A stretch of DNA of 64,000 bases, taken from positions 12,270,001-12,334,000 of the forward strand of contig NC_003070.9 in NCBI RefSeq assembly GCF_000001735.4, in the 5' to 3' direction. The stretch's first letter is position 1; the number at the start of each line of letters is the position of its first letter. The position numbers were made by a program, and so were the translations under genes. This document shows positions 46,259-57,930 of this stretch, in pieces. This DNA comes from Arabidopsis thaliana (lineage: Eukaryota > Streptophyta > Magnoliopsida > Brassicales > Brassicaceae). The notes below the pieces were generated by a model. It saw only the letters and a list, made by a program, of their open reading frames with translations, did no database searches and had not been told where the DNA came from.

Positions 46259-49200
46259 TCGGTTTCCTAAGGCCTAGACGGTGCAAAATAAAGATCGGTA
46301 AACACACAGTCAAGGTTTAGATGTGCACATGTCTTTATACTCTATGAATTTTATGTGTGATTTGTGGTTTCTTTTTTACTTTTGCATTTTTTATCCCCAA
46401 CTCAAGTGAAACTATACAAGTACCAAACTTGTAATCGATAAGCTCGTATGTATCCCTTATTCTTACCTAAAGAAAAGATAGGTAGTTGCTAAAACGTGTA
46501 TACATCCTTTATAATCAATCTTTATAAATCTATCTCGTTAAGATTAATGAGTTTACATCTTTTCCATAGATTTATGAAGTTCTTTTCATTGATGAGGTGC
46601 TTTAATGTTTGTTCAATTATATGTTTGAGTATTTCATAGTTAGGTTTTAGGGTTGCAATGTGAAATTATGTTTTCTTAGATTATGAGCGAAAGAAACAAA
46701 TTCTTTATAAGACCTAAGGGCATCCAAATTCACATAAATTATGTTTGAGTATTTCATAGTTAGGTTTGAGTATTCTTCCTAAAGACTTGTGGGTTTGATT
46801 TAGGCCAATTCCTACCAGTGCGGGCTGACCTGCCGTAACTTACCTAAGATATGAAAGCGGGTTGGAGACGAGTACATGGGAGAGGATTTTATAAAGACCC
46901 AATTGGGATGAGTCCCAATAGGATATACCTTAAAAGAAAGGAAACCGCATAAGTAATAGCCGCAAGTTCCGTGAAGGTTGTTGTCTAAAGGGGAGCTAAT
47001 AATATAGATGTGGGTAAAATATCTCAAAATCAATGCCTTATAAGACTTAAGGCATCAAACCCTTAAGCTAGGTTTTGGGAATATTCAAACCAAAAGGTGG
47101 TGTTGTCCTTATTAAGGTTCATTTCTATCAAATCATTAATGTCTTTAGTCATTACATTCATCAGCGGGTTTAACAATCTTAATCTGATTTTGGGTATTAG
47201 TATAGTCGCTTTTCTGAAAAGATCATAAAGGGTTTTCTCACTTCCACTACCACTTCTTCTCTTTCAAAATAGGTCATGAAGTACTTACTGTTCACATAAA
47301 ATCTCAATAATGGTATTCTCATCATCATACTATAGATTCTTCTCTATAACCAGTTCTTTCTCCATCTCCAATTTATTTTGTTTGGTAATAAAATATTCTT
47401 ATTTTGTATCATCAGTATCGTATATGCTTGTCTTTTTAAGGAATCAACATTGGATTATAATTTCTCTTTTAGCATAATTTTGGTAAGTCATGTATCTGAT
47501 CCAATTTAGATCTCATGCTCTATGTGATTTCAGGAAATCAATTTCGTTCATATATCTACTAATCTATTTTGCCTCTTTACCTTCCTTATCGTAGAAAAAC
47601 ATGTTTTCACGGGTAGAGCAAAATTCACTATGTTATGAATCATAGCAATCATTTTGAACATGTTAATATCTAGGCACATGAAACCAAAATATATCAGATT
47701 TGGCCAATCATAAATGAAAATTTATCTATGAAGCGTGATAAATACAAAAGCTATATAGAATCGTTCATTGTTCTTTTAAAGTTAACTATTAATATATTTC
47801 AGCAGTTGGGGAATTATCTTCTTTGAGTAGTTGTTAACTCTATTTTACTACTCTAATTTCTCTATATGGAAAAATATCATTTAAATCATCAGTTTACCGT
47901 TTTCGCTGGTTTAAACCATGAACTATAGACCTGGTGATTTAAATCCTTAGTTTTATATTGATTTTCATTTTAATCATGAATTCTCGTTGACAAAGTCAAT
48001 TGAATCACATTGTTAACTGGTTTAAGTTATCGCATAACTAGCACTTCAAAGCCATCACATAATTTTTCTTCTACACCAACATAGTTTCCTCTTCATCTTC
48101 AAAAACTATGTGATGACATCGTCTGATTGCTCCATTTAGCCAGTTAACGATGTGTCTCAATTGGTTTAATCAACAAAAATTTGTGATTAAATTAAAACTC
48201 AACATAAAATTGAGCATTTAAATCATTAAGTACACATAAAAATAAAAATTTAAATCATCAGGTCTAGAATTCATGATTTAAATTAACGAAATGGTAAATT
48301 GATGATTTAAATGATATTTTTCTCGTTTAAATGGTAGGAAAATCTAACAATTAATTAAAAAAACCGTAAATGCAAGTGTCGTGGATGACATGCAGAGTCG
48401 AACTTTTTGTGTTTAGCATCGACGACCAATACAAAACTCAATCAGCTCGACCACAACTATTTAACCAATGTTTATTCACTAATACAACACAACCTTAGGG
48501 TACGTGCTGACTAGTAATATCTAATAAGTAAGTAACAGAGATATTAAATAGAGAAGTAGTCCAACAATTCATATAAGAACCATGTGGTATAATTTTACTT
48601 CTAAAACAAAAGTCCAAATGAATTTGTTATTTTTCTTAGTCACCACTAGCCACAGCCGTCGCTCCCGCACTATGGTCAATGGGTTGCTCCTGTAATACGT
48701 CAATACGAAGAAGTCCAATAACTCACATAAACAAGTCATTAGTTTGTTTTCTACACCAATTAAAACATATATAACAGAAAAATAAATTGAAAAGGTCTTT
48801 TGAGATGCATCATGCATCAATCGGTTGGTATGCACGTAACTGGACTAGTTAAATTATGGACATCACTTGGTTTATATGGTAGAACTGTTAAAAGACTCTA
48901 GAATTAACAAATAGGTTCACAATATATCATTGAATTGGGTTGGTATGCGTGTTAGGTCGCGAGTTTGTACAGATAGCATGCTGGGTCTTTGTGGTTATTG
49001 TTTATGCTTGCAAGAAAAATGGGCTCCGGGTAGTGGTTTTCAGACATATATGTATATAGAATGGAAGTAAAAGAAAAAAATGAGACGAATTGTAATGATG
49101 ATTGCTAGTTTCTCGATAGATGGATGAATACCTAGGGTATCCTAGGGTCGAGAAAGAATTTGTGGCGGATCCAGAAACTATTTTTATATGAGACACACCT

Positions 49201-49904
49201 AGGTTTCGGCATAAAATCAAAGTCGAAAAACCAATTTAAAAATTCCAGGTCCGAAACCAAAACGAATATTTATAAAATTCGGAACAGATTTTAAATATTT
49301 CTACCGGAATTACACGTACCAAATTAAAATCCGGATATTATATCTGAAAACCCGAAATATAATTATATATAAAAGTATTAGTTATATTTAGTTATAATTT
49401 TATAACTAAAAACACCAAATTAATAAAAATATCTGAAATAACCTAGATATCCAAAAATCATTAGTAATATTTGTCAAAAATGTACAATTGTTTGAAAATG
49501 AGTTATTCGTCCAATGTAAATGAATAGCTATAGAAAATTTTGACAACTTTTTTTTTCTTGAACCAATCAACAAAAAACTACAATATATCAAACGAAAGTC
49601 AAATCTAAAATCTGTTGATCAAGTTGCCAAACCAAGTTACATTGTATTTCTTTTTTAATTTGTATAGACCAATTTCAGAATACTAGTTTTGAATGACGCT
49701 CCTTCAGATTCTTCTCATTCATCAACTGAATACTAACAAAAGATAGCCTTTTGAGTTCATCAATCATGATGGTGAGTACATACTTTGTTCAGGTTACCGC
49801 AGCGTTCTACTTGTGGATCAATATTGTCTTTTTATTTTAGGGAAGGTTTCACCGGCCATGTGTATCAAATATGTGATCAATTATGCCTCCTACATATATG
49901 TATC
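46259..49904. other. Intergenic between gene F and PP2-A4
   Basis: No gene recognised. Contains a duplicated 'TATGTTTGAGTATTTCATAG' (46620 and 46741), the foldback element at 47.87-48.32 kb, and an AT-rich remainder. Near 49163 'GTGGCGGATCCAGAAAC' resembles a transposon terminus but no partner end was found. Confidence 0.5.
47869..48324. mobile_element. Foldback/MITE-like element
   Basis: Left arm 47871 onward (AAAATATCATTTAAATCATC, AGTTTACCGTTTTCG, ATGAACTATAGACCTGGTGA) equals the reverse complement of the right arm ending at 48324. The arms extend for 100 nt or more and could form a hairpin. Non-coding. Confidence 0.7.
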
Positions 49905-50870
49905 ATGCAATATACACTGATAATTTATGGACAGAAACACATGATCTACGCAAGGGATCTTAGCATTGCATGGTCGGACAAAGACGAGTATTGGTCATGG
50001 CTGCCTCTCCGGTATGATATATCAAGGTATAGAGTTCTTATAAGTTTGATTTATATCTTCTATAAAAACTTCATAATGGGACAAGTGGTGTGAGTGTCCA
50101 ATCTTCTTTAACCGATTGAAACGAAACTGTATAGAAATTTCTGAATTAAATGGAAAGGAAAATACATCAACTAAAATCTTGATTTATTGGAAAGTCGATT
50201 TATTGGAAAGTCGATCTTGATTTACTTTTAATTTGAGCAAAACAAGTATATTTATTTGCGCAAAATAAATATATTTATTGCGTAAAATAAATATATTTAT
50301 TTTTAATTTTGAGCAAAATAAGTATATTTATTTTAGATTAAAATAAAACAGAAATGAAAAGCGAGTAAACCGAAAGTAATATTTGAGGGAAAGTTGTAAT
50401 TTAACTATACTTCTAGATATTATTTAGTATGAGCATTAAGCTTCTGCGACTGCTGTTCCTAACATTAAATTTTCTATTGTGTTTTATTTTCAAGCGAAAA
50501 ACTCGTTGATGCTGCTGTGCTAGAAGCAGTTTGTTGGCTAGATGTAAATGGAAAATTTGACACGAGAGAACTGACACTAGAGACAACCTATGAGGTTGTG
50601 TATGTCGTGAAGTTAGAAGATACAGCTTCTGGATGGAACATACCAGTGAATCTGAAGTTGACCTTGCCCGACGGTAAGAAAAGGCCACAAGAGCGAAGCA
50701 TGTGCTTGAAAGAGCATATAGGGAAACGGTGGATAGATATATCAGCCGGTGAGTTCGTGACATCACCAGATAATGCTGGAGAGATCAGTTTCTCCATGTA
50801 TGAGACCAAATCTTGCTGTTGGAAGAGAGGGCTCTTTGTCAAATGTGTCGAAATTCGTCCGAAAAACTAA
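49905..50870 (+). CDS. PP2-A4: Phloem protein 2 (PP2) lectin-like protein A4
   Basis: Two exons: 49905-50026 and 50495-50870, joined as AG|C, 165 residues from the ATG at 49905. The upstream frame is open further but has no family sequence. PP2 motifs: [76 protein letters not shown], then [20 protein letters not shown] and the C-terminal [22 protein letters not shown]2 proteins are chitin/N-glycan-binding lectins first known from phloem sap; Arabidopsis PP2-A members often carry extra domains. It stands inside the AIG1 cluster on the same strand as genes F and G. Matches At1g33920 (PP2-A4) by order and length from memory. Confidence 0.88.
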
Positions 50871-53800
50871 GGCATCATTTATGTCTGAATTGCCTGTCAT
50901 TGCAAGCTGATGCACATGCATGCTTGATTACTTATTGTCTGATCACATATTTCAGTTATGTAAAACATAAATATTCTCACCTAAATTTCTTTCTAGCTGT
51001 AACTTGATCGTTTTGTCATTTGAAAGCCACTTTGATCCACAAGAGTTCAAAGAGAGATACACATTTTGGTTTATTGTTCGATCAGTTTAGATGAACAATT
51101 AAAGGATCGATAGGGGTATATTGCAATAATTATAATTCAATTAAATCGGCTCTACTTATATATATATATATATATATCAAAACTTCGAAACTACAAGTGT
51201 CATTTCAAAATATTGGTAGAGTTCGGGTGCAGTTTAAATGGGCTTACATTGGTAAACTTGGAAGAATATATGCAAAACATTAGTTGTTATGGAATTCAAA
51301 TTTGGCACGTTTGATAATTAATTAAGGGTTTTCCACAAGAGAATGATAAAAAAACCATTACAATATCTTTATACCAATCTGGCATAAAGATAGGCAAGCG
51401 ATAAACTCTCCTTTCTATCGATGTTAGAGCATAATATTATCTTGGTTTATAATGGAAAAAGGTCTTCATAAATATGTGGGTAAGTGGGTTCAAAGACTTC
51501 CATCTCAATTTGGAGAAATCAATGGATCCCCGATGATTAGACACGGTCGACACAAAGACGGGAACACATATATCCCCCCGAGTCTTTTAGCATATCATAT
51601 GATTTTTGATCAATTGGCAAAAGAATAGAATATTAACATGTTATAAAACAATTTCTCACTCAGCAGAAATCTTGCTGATTCGTGGAATTCTGATTATTAA
51701 AGTTTATAAAGTAGATAAAATTAGTTACACGTTTAAGAAAATAAATAAATTCTATAGTCAAATCAGGTTACTGTGTAGCACACAACATACACTAATTTTA
51801 TGATAACTGACATCAGGTTGCGTTAGCGGTAAATTTAAGACTATAATCTTGAAGAATAGATTGTGATACACAATTTATGATATGTGGAATGGGGGAACAA
51901 ATCATTAACCATGCCTTATGTGCATGCTTACCATCACTACAAAACGTACCCCGTGGCAAATCCGAGCTTGGTAACTTTCTCCGCGGACTATTGTCGAGAA
52001 CTGAATATATTTGAACGTTATTTTCATGTTACTTTTTAACGATTAGTCTCGCTCTATTTTGGGGCTACTATATATGAAACCAATCATATCAAAGTATATC
52101 GTTGGTAACTTAGTGACGATTTAACATAACTTAAATATATATACTTTGATATGATTTACTTTGATATATGAAACATCAAAATATACTTTCTGAGATAAGA
52201 TAGCCCAGAAAGGTGTTAGAACACTCTGGGAGGTAACTCGGATCATGAGAGGGATCATAATGAGTAAGATAGAGAACGTACAAAAAGGACTACGAGAGGT
52301 CTCACACATCCTTTTATTTTCAGGTGTAGAGTCGAGAGTGTTGAGTTTGTTAGGTCTTGGAGACCAACAACTTGGTCATTTCTTGGTCCACAAGCAACCA
52401 AGCTCTCCTCCTCAACTTCTTGATATTTAGAGTACCGAACTAGAGGGTCGGGTCATCCTATAGGTGTAAGGGCTATAATTGTGAACCGTGTGCTACTGGT
52501 TGTGGTGATGGGACTGAACATCGATGGTTGACATGCTTCGCCAAGATGGAACGTCATATTTTGGTGGAGTAACATGCGAAATTTGTGGCTGGCACAATTG
52601 TTGGGTACAGAATGCCTTTTTGGTCTTGCTTTGTCTCAGGTTGCGCCTAAGTTGATAGCTGGCCCGGTTCAAAACATCATCCTCTTGTCTCCCGGGATTC
52701 TATTCTATGGGAACTTACACCGTCCAATTCATGATGAAGATGATTCCAGATGACTCTCTTGAATCGTTTCATATGTGGCAAAGACACATGTCGGTTTCTT
52801 ATATGGTAACGGAAAATCACCCAAAACAAAATATTAGTATAATACTAATATTAGTTTTCAGTGTCATTTCTTAACGGAAAATAAAATAAAATCATTCTTG
52901 CATTACCATCCACATGTTTTTGTTTACTCATGAATTTTTGAACTTTATCTCTCTAAATTATTAAATAATATTCATAAAACAATAGGATTTTAGTTTAAAA
53001 GACTTAAGTTTACAATTTCTTGAAAAGGTATTAGTTCACAAATTCACTCTAATTTAAGACTATTCTACTATTTGTTTTTTGGTTTTATTTATTCTACTAA
53101 TTTTTCCTTGATGTTTTGCAGGGACGTTGTAGAGTTGACATTTAACTTAGACTAATCAAATGATATAATATAATTTTTACAAAACAAAAAAAAGGTTCTC
53201 GCGTTACTTCTTCAGCCGCAGGACAAGGTAGCTAGCACGATTAATCAAAAAAGATAGCTAGCTCAAATACAAATGTACTTGAAACCAAACTCGTCCTGTC
53301 CTTTCTTATTCGTTTACCGTTTCCGTTGTCTTATATTATATAATAACAAGCAAATTACACTATTACAATATCATAACAAACTCAAATGGCTAAGAAATAA
53401 AATAAATGTAGTTTCCACTGAAATCTACTAAATATCAATTTGCGTTTGTTGCACATATTATTTGGCAAGCCATCTCCTATTTAAACTTATATAAGATCAT
53501 GTATTATCTTGTCCATTTATTCTCAGTTTTGTCCTTCTGTTTGTGGGCTCAACTTGATCTGTTTGGTAAGAAAAATATGAGTTTCCGTTGTGTGCTACTT
53601 ATAGTTTTCAATATATCTTTCCATTAGTTGTATGTCTTCTCTCTTAAACAATCTTCAACTTGATCTCTTGTAATGAACGGAAGTTTTCTCAACTGTCTCC
53701 GTATGTCAAAAGGATAATTAGCTGTAAGTATGGATTATTAGCTCCAACCAAGGCTCAAAATTTTCACGATTTCTAAACACAATTACAAGCATCACCAAAA

Positions 53801-53887
53801 CTTGTGATATGAAATAGCTCTACTCTTCTATATTTTGTAGGGAATTAAAATATTTTACTAATACAAAATTTGTTTTTTCTTTTTCAG
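50871..53887. other. Intergenic and upstream region of gene G
   Basis: (TA)n at about 51158-51176. No gene recognised in 51.0-53.2 kb. At 53.28-53.50 kb the sequence is the reverse complement of gene E's upstream region and includes the conserved block (minus strand GGAAACGGTAAACGAATAAG). A pyrimidine-rich acceptor TTTTTCAG directly precedes gene G's ATG, implying an intron in the 5' UTR. Confidence 0.5.
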
Positions 53888-56800
53888 ATGGCTGAAGATC
53901 AGAACACAACTGACCGTTGGGAGTTGCCTTCAGCGTCAGAGCCCGTCAAAAACGTTGACCGTTGGGAGTTGCCTTCAGCGTCAGAGCCCGTCAAAAACGT
54001 AGTTCTGGTAGGCCGTACTGGGAATGGAAAAAGCGCCACTGGAAATTCCATCATCGGAAGAAAGGTTTTCGAGTCAAAATATCAAGCTGTTGGTGTTACC
54101 ACAAGATGTAAGACATTTAGAGCTGTGACACCGGATGGCCCCATAATCAATGTGATTGACACTCCTGGTATGAGACCACTTGAAACATCGAATGGAATTT
54201 ATTGCTTACTTGATCACATGAGTCTTGTGATTATACCTACACAAATAATAAATACTACACTATAGAATGAAAAAAAAAAACATCTATTTCGTTATTTTTG
54301 ATCCTCTTAACTATGGTTGATTTAGTATCTTACTTCACACATTTTCTCTTAGCTTTGTCTCTTTAATGATTTTAATTATATTTTCTGATAAATTATACTT
54401 TAAAACTAATTGATGTCTTTTCAAAATGGTGGCTTTTGTAGTCTGAATTCTAATATAGGGTCGATTTTAGGTTAGCTTGGCCGTACTAATTTGGGAGCCG
54501 GTCGATTTCAAATAGGTGTTAAATTTTATTGGCTTTCAACACAAAACTAATTGATAATAAGTGAATTCATTCATATCCTTTTATATGCTAGTATATGTCA
54601 TCTCTCATATCCCATATGGATATTCCTAGCAAAAGTGGTTTTACAAATAGCATAGCTTTACCGGCAATAGTTTAGATTTCTTTCCTGATCTCTCGGAAAC
54701 TTAGAATCTTATCGTTACAGGGAAACAAAAGAACTCTGGAAAACCTGAAACCATGTTGACATGAGGTTGCAAAAGCTCTTTGTCGATTAACTGCAGTCAA
54801 ACCTCTATAAATTAATACTAGATAAATTAATATACACGATAAATAAATAAATTTTGCTGGTCAAGTGTTTAATCAGTGTAAAAATTAACCAAAATCGATA
54901 AGCTAATAAAATAATAATTTGTTTTAAATTTTTATATAAAAATATGGTCCCAAAAATATCATAGATTAATAATCATATATATATATATATATTTGTGTAT
55001 ATATATTTATATAATGTTTTTAGTATTTTTATAAAAACAGCAAAACTTTTCTGTACGTTTTCAAAATTTGAATATGCATATATTTTTTTAATATTCGTAA
55101 TAGGTTTTTCAAATACAACAATGGATGTCACTATTTATAAATTTCATTTTATGCATATCGTTTGTATATATGAATTCTACAATTTTTATTATTCATTGTA
55201 AACAAAAACTGTTTTTTCCAACTAATAAATGTTTAATTTCTAAAACTATAAAATTTACAACATCCAAAACATTAGTTTTTTTAGATCATATTTTATATTT
55301 TGTAAACAATTTTAACAATAAAATATTAATTTACATATAAATTAATATCACTATAAATTAATTAAATATCATGCTTCATTTATAGAGGATTTACCGCAGT
55401 TCAAACGCATACCAAAAAGATAATATATATATTTAGGTTTCACAGAAATTAAGACCGTTGAGAAATTGAAAACTGAAAAGGTAACACCACGTAATAAATT
55501 TGCAAATGTAACATTTTGTACAGAGTGATAACCTTTCTTAGATTTTATATTTTCAGGATAGCCAAAAAATTTAGAATATTTAATAAATGTATTCTATAAT
55601 AAATTATTTCTCCACAGTTCGATTCCACTAAATCGTGTTACCTCGCTTTGTAGGGATTGACTATAGATCGGGCCTTATTCATCCAAAGATGTCAAAAAAT
55701 AAAAAAATAAAAATATATATATATATAAAATAAAAATAGTAAATTTAACGTGGTACCTATTTGTGAAAGATAATAAATAAATAAATATTTTTGGACAATA
55801 ATTTTGTAACTTTTGAGTAGTTAGAGTTCCTTTGACATAAAAAGCAAACAATACTTTGCTTGAGTTTTTTTTTCTTGACCTAAGAATTTGATGGTAATTT
55901 CCTCTAAAAAGTGTAAGTTTTGTAACATTTTCTTTTTTCTTTTAGTAATTTAGAGTAATTTTTCGGAACTATGAATCAATTCGAATTTAATGTCACTACA
56001 ACTAGCATGCTTATAATGAACATAAGCATTAAAGTCAAGGTTTACTATGGTTTGTTTGATGCAGGTCTCTTCGACCTGGCCGTGTCCGCTGAGTTTATTA
56101 GTAAGGAAATCGTCAACTGCCTTATTCTTGCTAGAGAAGGGCTACATGCTGTGGTGTTAGTTCTATCCTTGTCGACTCGGATTTCACAAGAGGAAGAAAA
56201 CGCACTTTGTACGTTACAGATGTTGTTCGGGGGTAAAATCGTTGACTATTTGATCGTTGTATTCACTTGTGGTGATATGTTGGAAGATCGAAATATGACT
56301 TTAGAAGATTATTTGTCCAATGGTTGCCCTGAATTTCTAAAGGTATGAGTTTGATTATTTGTCCAATGGTTCCTCCTGTCTCTCATTAATTTATGTTTTT
56401 GGATTGGATTGTTCAATTTCAGAATGTTCTCAGACTATGTGGAGGCAGAAGGGTTGTATTTGATAACCGAACGAAAGATGAAGGTGTGAAGGCTAAGCAA
56501 GTCCAGCAGCTTCTGGTCCATGTCGCAGCGATTGAAAAGGAAACTGGTGGGAATCCCTTTACGGACACGATGCACCGTAGGATACAGGTGGAACTATAGT
56601 TGATTTGATTGATGCTTCCCATATAAATCATCACTCTCTTGTCTTTGGCCAATAGAAAACTTGTTAATGCTTCATAAATTACGGTTTGTCAGGAAGAGGC
56701 TGCAAGGGTTAAAAGGGAAGAGAAGGAAATTGAAGAAAAAAACATTGCAGACGAAGAGAAAGCAGCGTTGAAGAAGCAGTTAGACATGTCGTATAGCCAA

Positions 56801-57084
56801 AACATGAACATGATGGCATTGATGGTAAATATATATTTTTTTGCCAACTCTATATACCTTACAATTTCCTAATTATCCCGGTGGAAACTATCCTTAGTCC
56901 TTAAATATGTGTTTTTGTCTTCTTTTAGATGGAGAGGATATTTAAAGAAACAGCAGCGGCGAATGAGAGACAAATGAATATGATGAAAGACTTTATGGAA
57001 ATTTCAATAATAGGAAATGATGCTCATCGTAAAAGAGCTGAAGAGAAGCAGGCAGAGAAGAAACAAGAATGCAACATCCTGTGA
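53888..57084 (+). CDS. AIG1/IAN-like GTPase, gene G
   Basis: Exons: 53888-54167, 56065-56342, 56423-56587, 56693-56824, 56929-57084; 336 residues. Start MAEDQNTT, then DRWELPSASEPVKNV twice in tandem (exact 45-nt duplication, 53912-54001). P-loop GRTGNGKSATG, GPIINVIDTPG, exon 2 LAVSAEFISKEIVNCLILAR and VVFTCGDMLEDRN (TCGD instead of TGGD), exon 3 LCGGRRVVFDNRTKDEGVK, exon 4 coiled coil (EEKEIEEKNIADEEKAALKK), last exon NERQMNMMKDFMEISIIGND and CaaX end QECNIL. Intron 1 is 1.9 kb and contains a pogo/Emigrant-like MITE. Position matches At1g33930 from memory. Confidence 0.87.
53912..54001 (+). repeat. Exact 45-bp in-frame tandem duplication in gene G
   Basis: GACCGTTGGGAGTTGCCTTC... is present twice (53912-53956 and 53957-54001) with no difference visible between the copies, adding 15 residues just before the P-loop strand. 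Confidence 0.9.
54794..55396. mobile_element. Emigrant/pogo-like MITE in intron 1 of gene G
   Basis: The left end CAGTCAAACCTCTATAAATT and the right end (complement) CGGTAAATCCTCTATAAATG are inverted repeats resembling the CAGTAAAACCTCTATAAATT termini of Arabidopsis Emigrant/pogo elements. About 600 nt, AT-rich, with a (TA)n run near 54977. No transposase. Orientation in the intron should not affect the coding sequence. Confidence 0.6.
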
Positions 57085-57930
57085 TTGGTGTGTGCCAATT
57101 CAGCTAAGTCCATGTTCATAAAACCTCAAAGAAGACACAGTACGGTCTCGCTGTGCACATTTCATATACTTTTTATTTTTATTTTTGTGTTTTGTGATTT
57201 CTCTTCTTTTGTTTGCGTTTATGGACTCCTTTTGTGATTGTTATACAAGTACAGTTTCTTGTTGACAACTCTTTATTTAAATTACTTTATCAATGCTGAA
57301 ATAAAGACAAGTGACTTGTGTTAAAAAACTTCGACCCGTTTTGGTTAACGTGACCTATGCATGTGAATATGAGATCATGATCAAAGTTTCTATCCAACGA
57401 CGAAGTAGCCTAATAGTTAAATCTTTTGGTTACCAAAAATACAAAGATTTTGTAGTTCACTAGCTCGATTTGTATTAAGATGCATGTCTACTCTTCAAAG
57501 GAGACTACTACCTTCTCCTACGAGGATGTACGGGCTTATGACCCAAAACTTCCTAATCATTAAAAAAAAAAAAAGACAAAAAAAACGAGGACTGCTAATT
57601 TTCCCCGTCTACTCTTTCCATATAAAACAATGTAACCATATTTGGTGTCGTATCATATGTCGATAAAGATGCAATTTGGACTTTACTGTTACACATTTGT
57701 TTTATCAAAAGATTCAAGTCTGTTTGGTCTTTAATGTTTTAGTGACTATGTGGGAGAGAAGACAGAGAGGTGGATGGAAAAAGAGTTACATGACTTGCTC
57801 CAACTGGTAACACGAGTTATCAAAATTGAGTTGCAGTATATGTTAAAATTTTATGTAACTTGCAGCAAAAGTTATGTGGTATAACTGCAGATTGATGTAG
57901 TGAATTTGCTGTAGAAATATAAGTTAACTA
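57085..57930. other. 3' flank of gene G, no gene seen
   Basis: Includes the likely 3' UTR of gene G (to about 57260) and AT-rich spacer. Confidence 0.4.

Noticed and set aside
49160-49400. hAT-type transposon suggested by GTGGCGGATCCAGAAAC
   Set aside because: Only one end seen; no matching terminus, target duplication or transposase.
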